From Psettodes erumei (taxonomy: Eukaryota; Chordata; Actinopteri; Pleuronectiformes; Psettodidae): a stretch of DNA of 64,000 bases. This document shows, in pieces, positions 1 to 40,900 of this stretch. The notes below the pieces were generated by a model that was not told the DNA's origin, searched no databases, and saw nothing but the letters and a program-made list of their open reading frames with translations. Every line of letters begins with the position of its first letter. Position 1 is the first letter of the stretch. The stretch is taken from the NCBI GenBank assembly GCA_016785225.1, contig JAFBJZ010000510.1, positions 1,798,001 to 1,862,000 on the forward strand, written 5' to 3'. The position numbers were made by a program, and so were the translations under genes.

Positions 1-49
1 GGACTGGAACCACGACTTCTGGGCCAAACAGAACATCACCTTCAACAAG
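1..49 (+). CDS. coa8: coa8 exon (partial, cut by window edge)
   Basis: Reading from base 2 gives DWNHDFWAKQNITFNK, matching the conserved WN..FWA.QN.TF.K block of COA8. The exon ends on a complete codon (phase 0) and is followed by GTTCAA, an unusually weak donor. The exon starts left of the window. Confidence 0.85.
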
Positions 50-2225
50 GTTCAAATGTTCAAACCCTGCATCTGAACTTAAACCTCCGACCTCGCAGTG
101 GGTGGTTGAGCTCCCCCTCATGAATTTATATCACATGATCATCATTATCATTATATAATAATATATAATTCTTATGATCGTATTACAATTGTATTAAGCC
201 CCTACTGACAGTGTTAAGTTCTTATTTTCACCAGCAGAGGGCAGCATCACACAACGAGACTCTGCTTGTTGTTCAATCCCAGTGGGGATAATAATTTCCC
301 TAAAATCATTCGTCTGATAGTGAATTAAATAAATTTGACAGATTTCAACGCAGCAGATAAATTTAAATTTAATACATTTGAACTTTGTGCTACATTTTAA
401 AGGATTTGGGTTGATGTCTGCAACACAAAATTGATGTAATGAGAAAAATAGTTATATTGAGCCTGATGTATTTTCAATCAAACATGTTTGGCCTACGCTT
501 CTTGAACACCAACACAGGAAATGATTTGTTGGCCTTGCTGTTTCCATTATGTTGATTTTCTGTGAAGCCATTTTAATACTGGTCTGATTTTAAAACAGCT
601 AAACTCCAGTTTTTACATTAATATAGGCTCTCTGGATACTTTCAGTGCTGTAGAGTCAGTCTGCTTATTGTTGATTGTGTATTCTGTTGGCTTTCTGTTT
701 AAGATATCATATTTTGATGCTCCCTGCAGGATAAAGAGACTTTTATCACCTCGCAGCTGAAGGCAAAGGGCTTGACTGTGCGCGATGAGCAAGGTGAGGA
801 CGTGCTGACTGTTCTACATATCGTCACCCTCTTAAAAGAATTGCCTAAGTCATTTAATTCTCTCATGTTCCATGTTTGACTGACCTTGTTGTTTGTATGT
901 CAATAGGCATCAGTTGTTATAACTGTTTTGATTAAAATTATTAGTAAATATCATATATTCAACAAATGGTTCAGTTTTTTTGTGTTTCCTGAAAAATCTG
1001 AAAAAATGACTTAGGCGATTATTTTAAGAAGGCGTTGATATTTTATTTCATACTGTCTGCAGGATGAACACCAAACACTCTCCTGCTTTGCTTTTGGGCA
1101 ACATGAAGAAAAGAGGATTGCTTTCTTGAATAGAATAAAACTCGTGCATAATGAGGTCCTGCCACGTGAATTTCTTAAGAATCTACGAGTCAGTTTTGTC
1201 TGTCAGACCGTGTGAGAAATGAAGCCTTAGAATTATTCACAACCACATTAAACAGGAATGTGTGTGTGTGTTTTTTTTTTAACATGACACCTGGTGTTTT
1301 AAAAGGAATCTTTTTCTAATGAGAGCATAATTATCGTCTCCTGTGTCTTCTCTCTCCCCCTCAGGACACCGTCGGTCCCTGAACAGTGAAGAAATGGCCG
1401 TGTTTTACAAAAGCTTCCTGGACAAAAACAGAATACGTCATGCAGATTACAACAAGTCAGTTGCTTTGGCAGCCGAGTGTCTCTCATGGTGCTGTGGGAG
1501 CTTTGGGCTTTACACTGATGCTGTTATACCCTGACCCAACTTGTGTGTGAAGAAACTTCAAACATCGCAGGCGCTGAGAGGCTCCTTGTGAATTAGCATT
1601 TCAAAGTATTGTTTGACTTGTTTGTAGGTTAGGGAGTCCTGCAGAAAGAAAGAGAAGAGTAAATCAAAGAAATAACAGCATTTCCCCCTTTTTCTTCCAC
1701 CAGCTATTATTGCTTTCTTGGCGCAGCCTGTTTAAATGCTTTATAAATCTAGAAGAGGCCATTACATGATCCAACAAAATACCCAAACATTGTGCATTAT
1801 GTTCTACAGTCAGTTCATACATCTTAAAAGTGATCCAGCCTCCTGAGTTATTATTTGAGTTGACATGCCTCATTTCAATTGTTGCTATTCTTTATTTTTG
1901 TGTCAGTTGAGTTTTTCCATTCATGTTTTAGGTGTTTTAAACTAGACTGGAGACACTGAGCCTAACTTATTTTGGAAATCTGTAACTGTTTCCAGTATTG
2001 AATGCCAGACATCACATGTTGTTGTATTACGGTGTAGTGTCCTGGATTTAAGTTTAATACCAGCTTTTTCTAACTCTCTTTATTGTCCTCCTTTTCCTAT
2101 CCAGGGAATGGTACCGACGAAACTTCACCATCACCTTACTCATGGCCCGAGTCGCCCTAAACAACATGTGGAAGACTGTTACTGTAAGACACAACAGCAA
2201 GAAAAACATCACTCCTACCACCTGA
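1..2225 (+). CDS. coa8: coa8 (APOPT1), cytochrome c oxidase assembly factor 8, 3' part (gene span)
   Basis: This is the 3' part of a gene whose four visible exons translate to the C-terminal half of COA8. COA8 is a mitochondrial protein that supports assembly and stability of respiratory complex IV under oxidative stress; human loss causes complex IV deficiency. Exons 1-49, 730-793, 1365-1455 and 2105-2225 splice in a consistent phase (0, 1, 2). Hallmarks shared with the human protein as I remember it are FWAKQN, the SEEMAVFYKSFL segment, and the basic-aromatic EWYRRNF followed by a hydrophobic stretch. The stop is TGA at 2223-2225. The mitochondrial targeting sequence and first exon(s) lie left of the window. 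The tail after NNMWK is diverged from human. Intron 1 has a weak donor. The next gene, klc1, lies about 1.2 kb downstream on the same strand, as in mammals. Confidence 0.9.
50..729 (+). other. coa8 intron, AT-rich, no gene
   Basis: This is intron sequence between two coa8 exons. It opens with GTTCAA and ends CTCCCTGCAG. If it were retained, translation would add eight residues and stop at 74-76. I see no other feature. Confidence 0.75.
730..793 (+). CDS. coa8: coa8 exon
   Basis: A 64-nt exon preceded by CTGCAG and followed by GTGAGG. It translates as DKETFITSQLKAKGLTVRDEQ plus one base (phase 1), matching the COA8 segment E.FI.S.LK.KGL. Confidence 0.88.
794..1364 (+). other. coa8 intron, no gene
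   Basis: Intron between GTGAGG and a pyrimidine-rich TCTCTCCCCCTCAG acceptor. It contains a short TG run followed by T10 near 1260-1280. I see nothing else. Confidence 0.75.
1365..1455 (+). CDS. coa8: coa8 exon
   Basis: A 91-nt exon (phase 1 in, phase 2 out) with GTCAGT as donor. It encodes GHRRSLNSEEMAVFYKSFL and a further basic stretch ending ADYN, corresponding to the COA8 LN.EEMA.FYK.FL core. Confidence 0.9.
1456..2104 (+). other. coa8 intron, no gene
   Basis: AT-rich intron ending CCTATCCAG. Short open frames on both strands have no recognisable product. Confidence 0.75.
2105..2225 (+). CDS. coa8: coa8 terminal coding exon
   Basis: It starts after CCTATCCAG in phase 2 and encodes EWYRRNFTITLLMARVALNN, then MWK, a short diverged basic tail ending NITPTT, and TGA. 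The WY.RNF.IT block with its short hydrophobic helix is the C-terminal signature of COA8. Confidence 0.9.
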
Positions 2226-2990
2226 TAATAAATAAACCATTCATTTTCTATCCCATCCAGTTTGTTATTCCTTTATATCCTAATCACCAGGAATTCGGGA
2301 AGCCACTGCTTGTATCTGACTCGGTATCATTTTGTTCTGTTATTTCTGATGTGTAATCAATTCCATAAAATCCCCTCAGGTCCATAAATATGTTTTCACT
2401 GCTCACCTGGCGACAGACAGGCAGACGAAAAACCGAGCTCTTGAGTTGATTTATTAATTCTCTGCAGCTTTCTTGTAATTGCTCTGGAAAATACTCTTAA
2501 TCTTCAGTGGGGCGTTCACCAGAGACATCAGTTGAATGAATGGATCTGTTCAGTCTGCTCACACCTGCGTGCACTTTAACTATGAAAACCAGTGATGGCT
2601 CAGACAAGAGATTTTGTGCATTTTTATGGCTGAGTCGTGACAGCACCTGGAAGTGCCTGAACCTGCCAGATCAAGAGAGTGAAACAAAGATGTAAATAAA
2701 TACAGTCAGTCTACAGAAGAAATGAAAAAATAAATAAAACTAGTTGATGGTTTGCTTTGTTGAGCACAAATTTACTGCATGTGGAAACATGATAATCTGA
2801 AACAGAATGTTTAAATTCATTTCGTTATATGACTAGGTGTAATAATTCAGTTCTCATAAATATTTAACATTCATTGTATTGTTCTTTTCATCTGTGCTCT
2901 TTTAAGTTTTGCATGCATATCATTAGACAGTGAAATGTATGCATAAATGATGTGGGTATACCATAATAAAGTCTGCAGCAGTTTAAAAAT
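2226..2990 (+). other. coa8: coa8 3'UTR and probable polyadenylation region
   Basis: AATAAA hexamers occur at 2227-2232 and 2231-2236, immediately after the stop and too close to be the main signal. Others lie near 2705-2735 and at 2965-2970. The last, followed by a GT-rich stretch near 2990-3000, is the likeliest 3' end. Which one is used cannot be told from sequence alone. Confidence 0.5.
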
Positions 2991-3142
2991 GGTTGGTTGA
3001 GATGTCCTGCAGCCCCTTTCCAGAACATCATCAAAATATCCTCAGAACGAAAGAGCAAAAAAGACAGAGGGTGCTGGCAACCTGTGAGATGTTCTTATTA
3101 GTGGTTAATAACTGATCTATAACTATGTAAAAGGGAAGGCTA

Positions 3143-3243
3143 GATAAGGAATTTACAAAGGGTTTATGAGGTGTAATTTGGTGGCTTTATTAATAAATAA
3201 TAAAACAATTTACATCTCATAAACCCTTTGTAAACACCTTATC
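3143..3243. repeat. MITE-like foldback with imperfect 39-bp terminal inverted repeats
   Basis: Arms 3143-3181 and 3205-3243 are imperfect reverse complements of each other. A 19-bp core (TTTACAAAGGGTTTATGAG at 3152-3170) is perfectly complementary to 3216-3234. About 23 bp of AT-rich sequence separates the arms. The structure resembles a short non-autonomous DNA transposon, although no clear target-site duplication was confirmed. Confidence 0.65.
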
Positions 3244-3359
3244 AGAGAGAGTGTCCTTAATAAATTGGTGACTTAGTGTAGCGTCATTATTACAGATCGC
3301 ATTGCAAGTGCTTGTGTTTGGGGTTCAAGGTTTGCGTTAAATAAATAGATAAATAAATC

Positions 3360-4260
3360 TGGCCGCTCGACTCGCGCCACAGCTTCCCCTTTAATCCGAG
3401 CAGGGGTGACATCATTACCGAGGAAGAGCCGGGGAGGAGGGTGGGGGCGCCGGGTAACGCCATTTTCACGCACCGCGCAGTCAGTCAGCCAGCCAGTCAG
3501 TCGGTCTGTCAGTCTCTCTGTCAGGCGGCGCACCAGCAGGCTGTCATCTTCATGGGCGACCAGTCAGCTGCTTCTCCAGCCCCGTGAAGCCGCCGTGGGG
3601 TCCATCTCGGGGTTCGTCTCGCGGAGCTCTTTTCCTGCCATGGAGCCGCGGGGACGCGGGCTTCTCTCGACTGGCTCAGACTAAAGCCCGTGTTTGACAG
3701 ATAGGTGGCTAGCTATGTAGCTAGCTGGTCATTCGTAACGGCGGTTGATGCGGTGAAGCCCGTTCGGAGGAAACATAGCCTATCCGCAGACGGTGTGGAA
3801 CATCTCGTTTGTAACTCGCGTGTATACATAGGTTTCAGTACTCATCGCCACAGACCTCTGTTCGAAAGAAGGTGTGATTTAAACAAGAGGAGAAGCAGCG
3901 TTACGGTCCAGCTACATTGGCAACGGATGTCCCAGAGAACGGTAAGAACGGCTCCGTGTATTTCTTGGAACGCGCTCGTGAGTTAATTGCCTCACTTTAG
4001 GAAATTTTCATGTCGCGTAAAGCGTGTCCTTAAGTGTCATCTTGTCAAACCGCAAGCATTTGATCTGTCGTGCAACGTAGGCACCCTTGTTGTGGAAATG
4101 ACCCCCTCCGTCGCCACCACCACCTCTCCTACGTGATTGGTGTTTACGTTAATTGCAGGAATTAGACGCCACGGGCGCATAAACTGTCACTGGGAGTGCT
4201 AGCAAAGGGTTAGCCCCGTGCTCGGGCTGTGTGACGGGAAAGTGTCGGCCAACTGGTTCT
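3360..4260 (+). promoter_or_regulatory. klc1: klc1 CpG-rich promoter region
   Basis: GC content and CpG density rise sharply here relative to the AT-rich flanks, with many CGCG/GCGC words and no clear TATA box. A CAGT-rich run sits at about 3478-3522. The position upstream of klc1 and downstream of the coa8 3' end fits a CpG-island housekeeping promoter. The exact start site is not visible. Confidence 0.6.
3400..3941 (+). other. klc1: probable klc1 5'UTR exon (start approximate)
   Basis: The coding ATG at 9648 lies one base after its acceptor, so the 5'UTR must come from an upstream exon. The CpG region contains a good donor, GAACG|GTAAGA, at 3941/3942. If this exon is used, ATG 3640 (context TGCCATGG) opens a 14-codon upstream frame. 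ATG 3927 opens a 7-codon frame that crosses the splice and overlaps the klc1 start. The exon's 5' boundary is not known. Confidence 0.45.
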
Positions 4261-6020
4261 TCAGGTTAATCCGTTTGTGAAGGAGATGGCAGCAGGAGCT
4301 CCGGCTGAGAACATGCCTGTCCCTGCGCTGAAGTGGTGATGTTGAATTTGTCATGTGATGGTTCCACAGCCCCGTCGGGACGCTCTTTCATTGATATTCA
4401 CGGCGGGGAGAAGGGCTGTGAAAGCTGCCTGTGTTGAGGGAGACGGTTTGGGACAGTGGATCTTCTCAGTGTGGGTCTCACAGCTGGGTAACCCGGAAAA
4501 AAACCCGCTGAGAGTTGTTTATGGATATTTGTGCGATTTAGGACAAAATGCAAACACGCAATCAGTTTGAGTCATCCCTCTGAATCTCAGGAGTACACAC
4601 ATGTGTTGCTGAGAGCTTTGTTTGCCCTGGCCTGCAGTATTTAATGTTTAATCCATCCAAAGAAGTGCTCATGACAACCTGCAGCCCCCCCCCCCCCCAG
4701 GCTAACACCCCTCTGCTCCCCCAGGGACATGGACTTGTTGTTGCTTCAGAGATCCCAAAGGTCTTGTGTGTCAACCTTTATCCAGTTCTTAGTTCTGGTG
4801 GGAAATGGTATTTGTGTTTCGTGGCACGTCATCACGCTGCAGTTCGGGTTGAGGAGCGTCTGACCTGATGCAACTAACACCTGTTTCTGCCGTTGATCTG
4901 CTTAATGCCTTTTTGATCAGTTGTTTGTCCTGCTCATTCCGGTTTTTGTGTTTTGCCCGTCCAACGGTACAAAACACAAAATCGTCCGGCGTTCAGTCAA
5001 ATAAGATCGGTTGATATATTAGCGTTTGCATGAGGAGAGACCACGGGCCAAACCCGCTGCATCCTGATATCATAAATATGAAAATCCCAAACTGTAAAAT
5101 ACACTCAGTTGACAGCTGTTGTGACTATCAAGTAAACATGGAAGCCATTTATCCAGCAAGTAGGATGAATGTTTGCTGGTTTCAGCTTCTGCTTCTGTAA
5201 AGCTGAGCAGCTTTGGGTTGTGGATGGCCGATGGGACCAAACCAGCACATTTAACTGATGTTTTTCTCTCTCTGTTTTCTGACGTCTCACAGACAAAAGA
5301 ATTTATCAGGAAATGAGGATGAAAGTAGTCATTAGTTACAACACTTGCATCGTTTCATTGCCTCGTGCTGATACACACGGATGTCGCTAACAGGCCGGCC
5401 GACCCGCTCGCATCTTGGAGAGCGGGCTGAGCATTAGCACCCCCGCTCAGTGTGCAGTTCAAGCAGCACTGTAACCTCCATGAAGACAGGAATTTCTAAT
5501 GAACTGGCGTGAGTGTAAATTCTTACAGGATTAGTAATGTGAATATATGCATGACTCAGACACAAGAGCTTTATGCTGTATTTATGGCCACGGACGGTAG
5601 ATTCATCTTATCACCCAATATTTAATATGCCAGATATCACAGCATATTATTCATACACCATAATTAGTACACACAAAGTAACGATCCTGAATAAGACAAA
5701 ATAAGGCTGGTAGGTGTCATTGGAATTAACTCTTCACATGGCAGTTTAATATGCCAGTCAGACAACCAGTTCTTTCTTATTGGGCTCTAACACTAATCTG
5801 GAGAGTGTGAGATCAGTGCATCACTGACAGGAGCTGTCTGGTGGAGAAGCACAGAAATGCTGAGGAGGGACTCGGGCAGTCTGCCGTCTTAAAGTTTGTT
5901 AAACCAGCTATTAGTATTAGTGCAGACTTAATGCTGCTGTCTCTGTAGATCCCAGCACCTTCAACAACTTCGGTGACGCAAAGGATAAATTTAATCTGTT
6001 GCCCCGAGGCTCGCACATGG

Positions 6021-6058
6021 AAAAAAAAAAAAAAAAAAAAAAAGAATAAATAAATAAA
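6021..6058. repeat. A23 tract followed by (AATA)n
   Basis: Twenty-three consecutive A are followed by GAATAAATAAATAAAG. It could be the tail of an old plus-strand retroposon or a simple microsatellite. No retroposon body was recognised upstream. Confidence 0.7.
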
Positions 6059-7504
6059 GCGCTTGTTGTCATGTGAGATCTTACCAGAAATGAGCCGGCG
6101 ACACATTTAGATGAGGTGACACACAGAGAATGGATTTGTACAATGGCGGGCCCCTGTGCTGTGCTGTGTTGTGTTGGAATGAGGGGGTTTTCACTGTTGT
6201 GTGGCCCTCAGGTCCTGCTGTCCAACCAGCCTCAGAGGACCCAGTCTGCTCAACACTTCCTGTGTTTCAGCCAGGCAGCGTTTTGTCTCGTGACTGCCCG
6301 ATTTGTTGCAGTAGTTGTGTAACAGCACAGCAGATAGTCTTAAAAAACACAATAGATGGCTAAAATACATTTTTTTATGTTAACAATGGAGCACAAGACT
6401 TCTCAAGGCGAGCAGCCCACAGTTCCCCTTATCTGTACGGGGCCTTGTAGCGTCTTTCAGCTCATTGTTTTTGTTCCTCCAGACCTGCAGCGGGCAGATG
6501 TTGTCAGCGAATAAGCTCCACTTTAAATCCATAAATCCACTTTACACGACCTGCACACAGAACCAAACAGCAGGCTAGGAAAAGTTAGAGAGCAGCTGGT
6601 GAGTGCAGTGAGCTTTTACCAGAGAAAAAGCCAAAACGCAGAAACTACTGGACCAACAAGCCACAGTGATAATAAGTCAGTGTTAAACTCAGATTATTTC
6701 CCAGGGACCACAAAAGTCAATTCTTGCAGGAATATTTGTTTGTTATGTATTAATTTCACACCTTTATTTGACAGGAAGAGTGCTCAGTGATCACCCGAAA
6801 AGAAAGAATTGTAAATGAGCTCCACCACTGCCAGTGTGAAGGGTGTAGTGTGTTAGATTTTCCAGCTGATTTATTCTCGTGTCTGTGTCTTGCGCTGATC
6901 AGCTTCCTGCGCTGCTCGTTCCAAACAAACCGGTTCTGACTGCGAGGTGAAGTCCTGTGGTTTTGTTCCTCTTTGTTTCCAGCCCTGTCAGACACATCGG
7001 CCGGTGCTGTTAGCTGCCCCGCTGGACAAACTGGCACCTCCCCTTTCGACGGGCCGAGCAACTGTTGCGTCGGTTGAGCCGTGCGTGGCGAGCGTGCGCG
7101 CGCCTGAGATCGCGTTGTAGATGACTTCAGATCAGTGGATCATCCAGGAAATGGAACCTGCAGGACTGACCCTGGCTGTAGGTGTGATTTTGGCTCCGGG
7201 GCTCTCGCTGTGTAACAACCATCATCGCGCACGTTGCTGACTAAGGTTGTTCTTTGCGACTCCATCCTCACGCATAAAGCCCAGAGCCAGCGCTCGCTGT
7301 TCCTCATTTTCATTGGTCCCCATCACAACCTACCCCCTCATCCATACCCTACCCGCCACCTCATTTGTCTTCCGCTGCAGCATCCCCCCACCCCAGGGCG
7401 CCCAGCTTCAAGCCAGCTATTTACATTTCAAAAGTTAACATCAAAAAATAGTTTTCCTCGCCTTTCCCCTGCGGCGTTTTGTGCTCTGAGACTCGTCTGA
7501 TGCC

Positions 7505-7522
7505 AAAAAAAAAAAAAAAAAA
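7505..7522. repeat. A18 homopolymer
   Basis: Eighteen consecutive A in klc1 intron 1, between CC and GTTGG. Confidence 0.8.
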
Positions 7523-7761
7523 GTTGGATCAGAGCAGGAAGAAAGGCTGTGCTGTCACTTTCACTTCTGTGTTACACTGCCTGCAGTGGTAGTTGCGGTC
7601 TGTCTCGTCCTTTGCTGCATGGGGTGTTTCCTCTGGTTGAAAATGGACCTTGCTGCGTGTTGCTGGGGTACTCAGGACTGGGTTCACTGCTTGGCTCTTT
7701 GAACGATCCATTTTGGAGAGGTGCTGCAGTGTAAGAAAGGCTTATTTTTCACATGTGAAGG

Positions 7762-7762
<1 letters not shown>

Positions 7763-7795
<33 letters not shown>
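7763..7795. repeat. (TG)n microsatellite
   Basis: An uninterrupted TG dinucleotide run of about 33 nt in klc1 intron 1. Confidence 0.95.
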
Positions 7796-7796
<1 letters not shown>

Positions 7797-8377
7797 AGTG
7801 TGTCTGCCTGTCACCAGTTCCACTCGGTTGTCTTCATTCATGGACATCCATAAGAAAGCCACTGCGTTCATTAAGATGTCATCTGGACCGCGCTCCACGG
7901 CTGCGTGCGCTTCCCGCTCCGCCGTCAGCTGATAGGCTGCAGGTCGGTTGCTGAGTCACATGGAGCGATCGGGGGCTGTAGCCCTTCCTCCGCCTGCCTC
8001 GTCCGCTCAAGGCGTTCTCCGCCTTATTGGTTCTTTCTTTCTTTTTTTTTTTCTTCCACATTTGAACTGAAATGTGAAATCTGAGGCACAGAGGACAAGT
8101 CTGCCGACCTCACCCGGCACCCAGAGCTGCTTTCGCAGCTAGGTCGGCACGGCGGCGTCGGGGATAAGGCTAACGTCTGGCCCAGCACACGCCGGAGTTT
8201 CACTTCTGTGTTCCTCACAGAGACGTGCAGTAAAAGCATAACTTCAGTCAGTGCTTCTGTAATTACTCAGCTGAGAGAGAGAGAGAGTGTTTGCAGTTGG
8301 AGTTTGGTGTGCTTGCAGAGATTTATTAGGCAGCTCGCTACAAGTGCTGCCCAAGCGCTCAGTCATAATCCTCTTAA

Positions 8378-8405
<28 letters not shown>
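8378..8405. repeat. (GT)n microsatellite
   Basis: An uninterrupted GT dinucleotide run of about 28 nt in klc1 intron 1. Confidence 0.95.
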
Positions 8406-8408
<3 letters not shown>

Positions 8409-9647
8409 GCATACAAAGCAAAGAAAGTCGGGATGGTGTGGAAAGGAGTGCGTGAGGATCGCGTTGACGGAAAGTGTCAAAAAACTAATTCTGTTTTGCT
8501 AACGTGCCCACGATCAGCTGCTTCATCTCCTGCACCTGATCATGCACTCCCTTAATCACCCAGATCTGATTATGTGCCATGACTGCATTATGGCAGCACT
8601 AAGAAGCTGATGATTATGGGCGATACTGTAATCATGAATATGAATGTGCAGGGCTGGTACAAGTAAAGGATTAAGACTAAGGACTAAAACTGTCCAGAGA
8701 CGGGGAAAGTGAATAATTGTAGACTTGAACTCACGTTAAAGACGAAGCTTCAGCTCGTGATTATTTGCATCATTCATTATTTTGACTGAAACCTGCCTGG
8801 TTTAACGCCTGCTGTCGGTTTGCACTTCACGACTAATCCAAATTCCCCGTTTCCTTAAAGCGCCTCAAGTGACGAGTCGTCAGTTTCAGAAGGCCTCCAG
8901 CAGCTGCGTCTGACCCTGCGCTCATCCAGCCCTTTCTGCCGGCGCTCAGTTCAGTCGGCGCCTCCCTCAAAGGAACTTCCTGTTTTACAGCCAGTCGTTT
9001 TAATCCTGCCAACCCAAACCACCTGAACCAGGAAGCGTCCCGTCACAAACGCACGGGCGAAGCTTAAGCCACTGTTGTCGGCTGAGAGTGAACCGTAAAG
9101 GGAGATGAACCTGGTCGAATGGAGGAAATCTCAGATCGCAGCTTTGAATGAAACATCTGAAGGTTACTTGTTGGCCCGTTCACGATTTCTCCACACTGAT
9201 GAGTATGTCACACGTGAGCCCCAATATGTCGCCCCCTGACAGGACTTCCCCTCTTCTCCTGGGTGGTCCCGTATCTGACCTTTTTATGGCTTTTACAGAA
9301 CCAAACGTTGACCCCGATTAACCCTTTGTTGCATAAAAGGAGTAAACGACCATAAAAGTCATAAGATGAGTGGATGCCGGTGCCATAATGAGTTCACAGT
9401 CTGGACAACAAGCTGCTCTTAGTTTCCTCGTCTAAATTTAGAAAATGCTCTCCTCCCCTGGCTTTATTACACTTTTCTGAGGACATCCAAGTCAGAATAA
9501 TTTTAGCCGGCCTTTTCACTGTGAATATTTTTAGTTTGAATTGTCTGATCTCCAGTGGCATATGATATAACTTTAGCCAGTGTAAAATGGATTAACGCCT
9601 TGTTACAACATCAAATTCTTCTCTTTCCCTGCTGCAAAATCTGCAGG

Positions 9648-37902
<28,255 letters not shown>

Positions 37903-40900
37903 AGGCTTTCCACCCCCGGAGAAGGCGAGGACACGAGACTCGACCTCCTGTCCGAGCGCCAGGCCCTTCCTCTGTAAATATGTGTCTGTGAAGCTTCATG
38001 TCCCCTTCATGTTACGCTCCAGCATCACACCACCAAGTGCTCACTGTACAGCTTTGAATCTTTCGATGCACTTTTTAAAGGTTTGTCAGTACATATGGAA
38101 GAAGGGGAGGAACGTGAACATGTGTATGGTTTTGATTGGAGTGTGGAAACCTTTTCTGTCTAGTTGTTTGTGCGTAAATTGTATGCGAGTGTGTGCTGGT
38201 GTGAGTGATCCCTCCTTTTTGAAAATATTTGATGCTGTCGCTTGAATGAAGGCTGATATAGAGTAGAGTTTGAGTTTCACAAACATTTGTGATGTAGAGG
38301 CAAAACAACATGAAGTCGCTGGTGCAGTTAAATCGGTGTGGGTGAAGCCAAAGAACCACACTTTACTTATTTTACTTTTCTAATTCTTTCTTCCGCTAAC
38401 TTTTATAGTTTAAGGTTGATTTATTCTTAAGTCTTAAGTAAATAGTGCCCAGCAGCCAGAATGATCTGAGGTACCTTCATTTATTACTGTGAGCTCACAA
38501 AAATGTACTTTACATTAAATAGTTGCATGAAAAGATGATATGATATACAAGAAGGCAGTAAAACCCTGTGTTCCTTGGAGTAAATGTACAAATACTACAT
38601 TATATTTCAGATAGCATAAGGTCATTTCCTACCTTTCTTTTCTTTTTGTTGTACTGTACGTTCAAGAGAACTTTGTTGTCAACCCACCCATATACAAGCT
38701 GACAGGAGGAATCGAATGTAATTTCTCTCAGGCTGGTGGTGCAGCGTTTCCCATCAAAGCAAGACCGTCAGCAAGGTAGAGAGACGGGAACAGAAACAAG
38801 TCCGAAACAGGCCACACGTCAGGACAAAGACAGGAGACAACAGTGTAAAGAGTCACTGACATTGACCCCTAAATGAAATGAAGCGGTTGTGGTGGTGTCG
38901 CCACAAATATCTGCAAGTAGTGCAAAGCTGCAGTCTGGTCTCACACACCCTGTGTAGGTGTTGCATAATGTGTTATCACTTAAAGAAAATGTTGAGGATG
39001 GGGAAAACTGGGGAACTCGAATGATTTCTCTAAACCAAACTTGTTAAAATGACTGAATTTCAGTGTTAACTTGGGAGAAAGAAATGAAAGTGTCATTCAT
39101 TTTACAAAGTGAACACGTTCTTGAAAAGCCTCTTATCTCTTCTTTAGCTTTAAAATAAGTAAAAGTTATCAAAACACCTCAGATCATCAACACATCAGTT
39201 ATTAATAAATCAGTGAGGAAAAATCAATGACTCCAGTTGAAAGTGTTTGGCTTTACACACTGTAGTTAAACTGCACCAGTGAGAAACAGTTCTGCCTTGC
39301 AGAAAATGTTCTAATGACGAGACTCTATACGCAGAACTTGTCCAGCAATGACGTCTTTTTGTAGGCCGACCCGGACGTTAGCTCAGCTCTGCGTTCACTC
39401 TGCAGGTTTCACATGGAAGTTCCGATCTGGGTTTTATTATTTAGAATTTGTTTAGAAAATAAGGCTCTGGGTCAAACAGGACATTATTTGAACCAGCAAA
39501 CCTGTGAGTCACAGAGTGTGTTTTCTGTGTGAATTAAAAACCCTTTTAGACGAGATGGTTGTGAAACCTGCAGAAGGAACCCACCTCTCAAACGCCTCTT
39601 GGTTTTAGGACTACAGACTGTTTTCCTAAGACGTTTCCGTCCTGTGTTGATTGAAGACTTTTGCTTCTGGTGTATGAAGTTCTATGTTTACATTTGGGGG
39701 TTTTGTAAATGATATTTTATTTGTTTCTTGTCCTTTCGCTGCTCTCAACATTTTTTTTCTTTTTATACCTGTCTATATATATATAAAAAAAGCCTGGAGA
39801 AAAACAGGGCCGTCTCTCTGAACTGCTCTAAAGAGGCGGGATCATTGGATATTATTGGCACATGAAGGCGGGCCGACGCCTTCTCACGCTCTCAGGATCA
39901 AGGCTGTAGTGTCACACACTGACTGCAAAGTTCACGTCACTCCACAATTTTACACAGAACATTTCCAGGTGTACTCATATACTCAAGACAACACTTTACC
40001 ATGTGAGTAAAGTGGAACTAATCCAGCTCAAATAAAAGCAACTTATTAATTATTTAAGTAAAGTTATTGTCATGCAAGAGTTATTCCTGAGCATTTTCAG
40101 AAAAGATGTAAGTTGCAAATGTAAACTATATATATTTGCTGTTACCAAAATAAGAGGGGCTATTCCTCCTATTGTTAGTTATCGTTAGAACACATTAGAT
40201 TTAGACCAATGATTATATACAATATGTATCACAGTTTAACAGCGATTCACATGGGACTCATTAGATCCAAGCTGTTATTTAAAACTGGAATTTAATGTAA
40301 AGATGAACATGCGCACCCACACTCCCCAAAATTAAAAAAATTGAAAATCCAGACACAAATTTTACATCTCATAAACATAATCCTGATCATGCTCGTTATT
40401 TTAAAGGGGACTAGGTAATATATATTTATCATCTTATACTGGTGACTAGCTTGAACTGCAGTAACATAGGTTACATTGAGAAAAAAACTTCATTTATAGC
40501 CCTATTAAATGTAGTGCTGAAAGCTAGACTGGGCTGAGTCTCTGCTGCTTCAGTGTCATTTTTTTGTATGTCTGAGATTTAAAATTTGTTGAACCGGGTT
40601 CAGAGCTGGGTATAGTTTCAGTTTTTATTTATCTTATAGGTGGAAAAGTTTGTTGAGCATCTAGTTTTCAGCAGGGCTGTGCAATAAGTTTTTTTGGGGT
40701 GACCCTTGTCTGTTTGAAAAAAACAAAACAAAACAAAATGCTTTACATCTAGAAGTTCGAATTCTAATTTGTAATTCTGGTGATACTAATATCTGAACCT
40801 AAGCAGAGTTTATTAGTATATGCCTCATTTGAAGTCATTATTATACTGTATATCCCTGTTTTTCTCTTCTTAAAATGACAAGATCTGTCACCAATTCCTA

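Larger units (their letters stand above)
3942..9646 (+). other. klc1 first intron (5.7 kb)
   Basis: Intron between the putative 5'UTR exon and the start-codon exon. It contains several homopolymers and (TG)n microsatellites listed separately, and CpG-enriched patches near 7050-7120 and 7890-8200. I saw no convincing coding exon; the open frames are short and lack family signatures. Confidence 0.6.

Noticed and set aside
3406..3986. Open frames of about 90 codons in the CpG region
   Set aside because: CpG-rich DNA lacks stops; no homology was recognised. They are treated as 5'UTR or promoter.
40741..40770. tRNA-like GTTCGAATTC word in the klc1 3'UTR
   Set aside because: No cloverleaf arms or A-box sequence at the right spacing.
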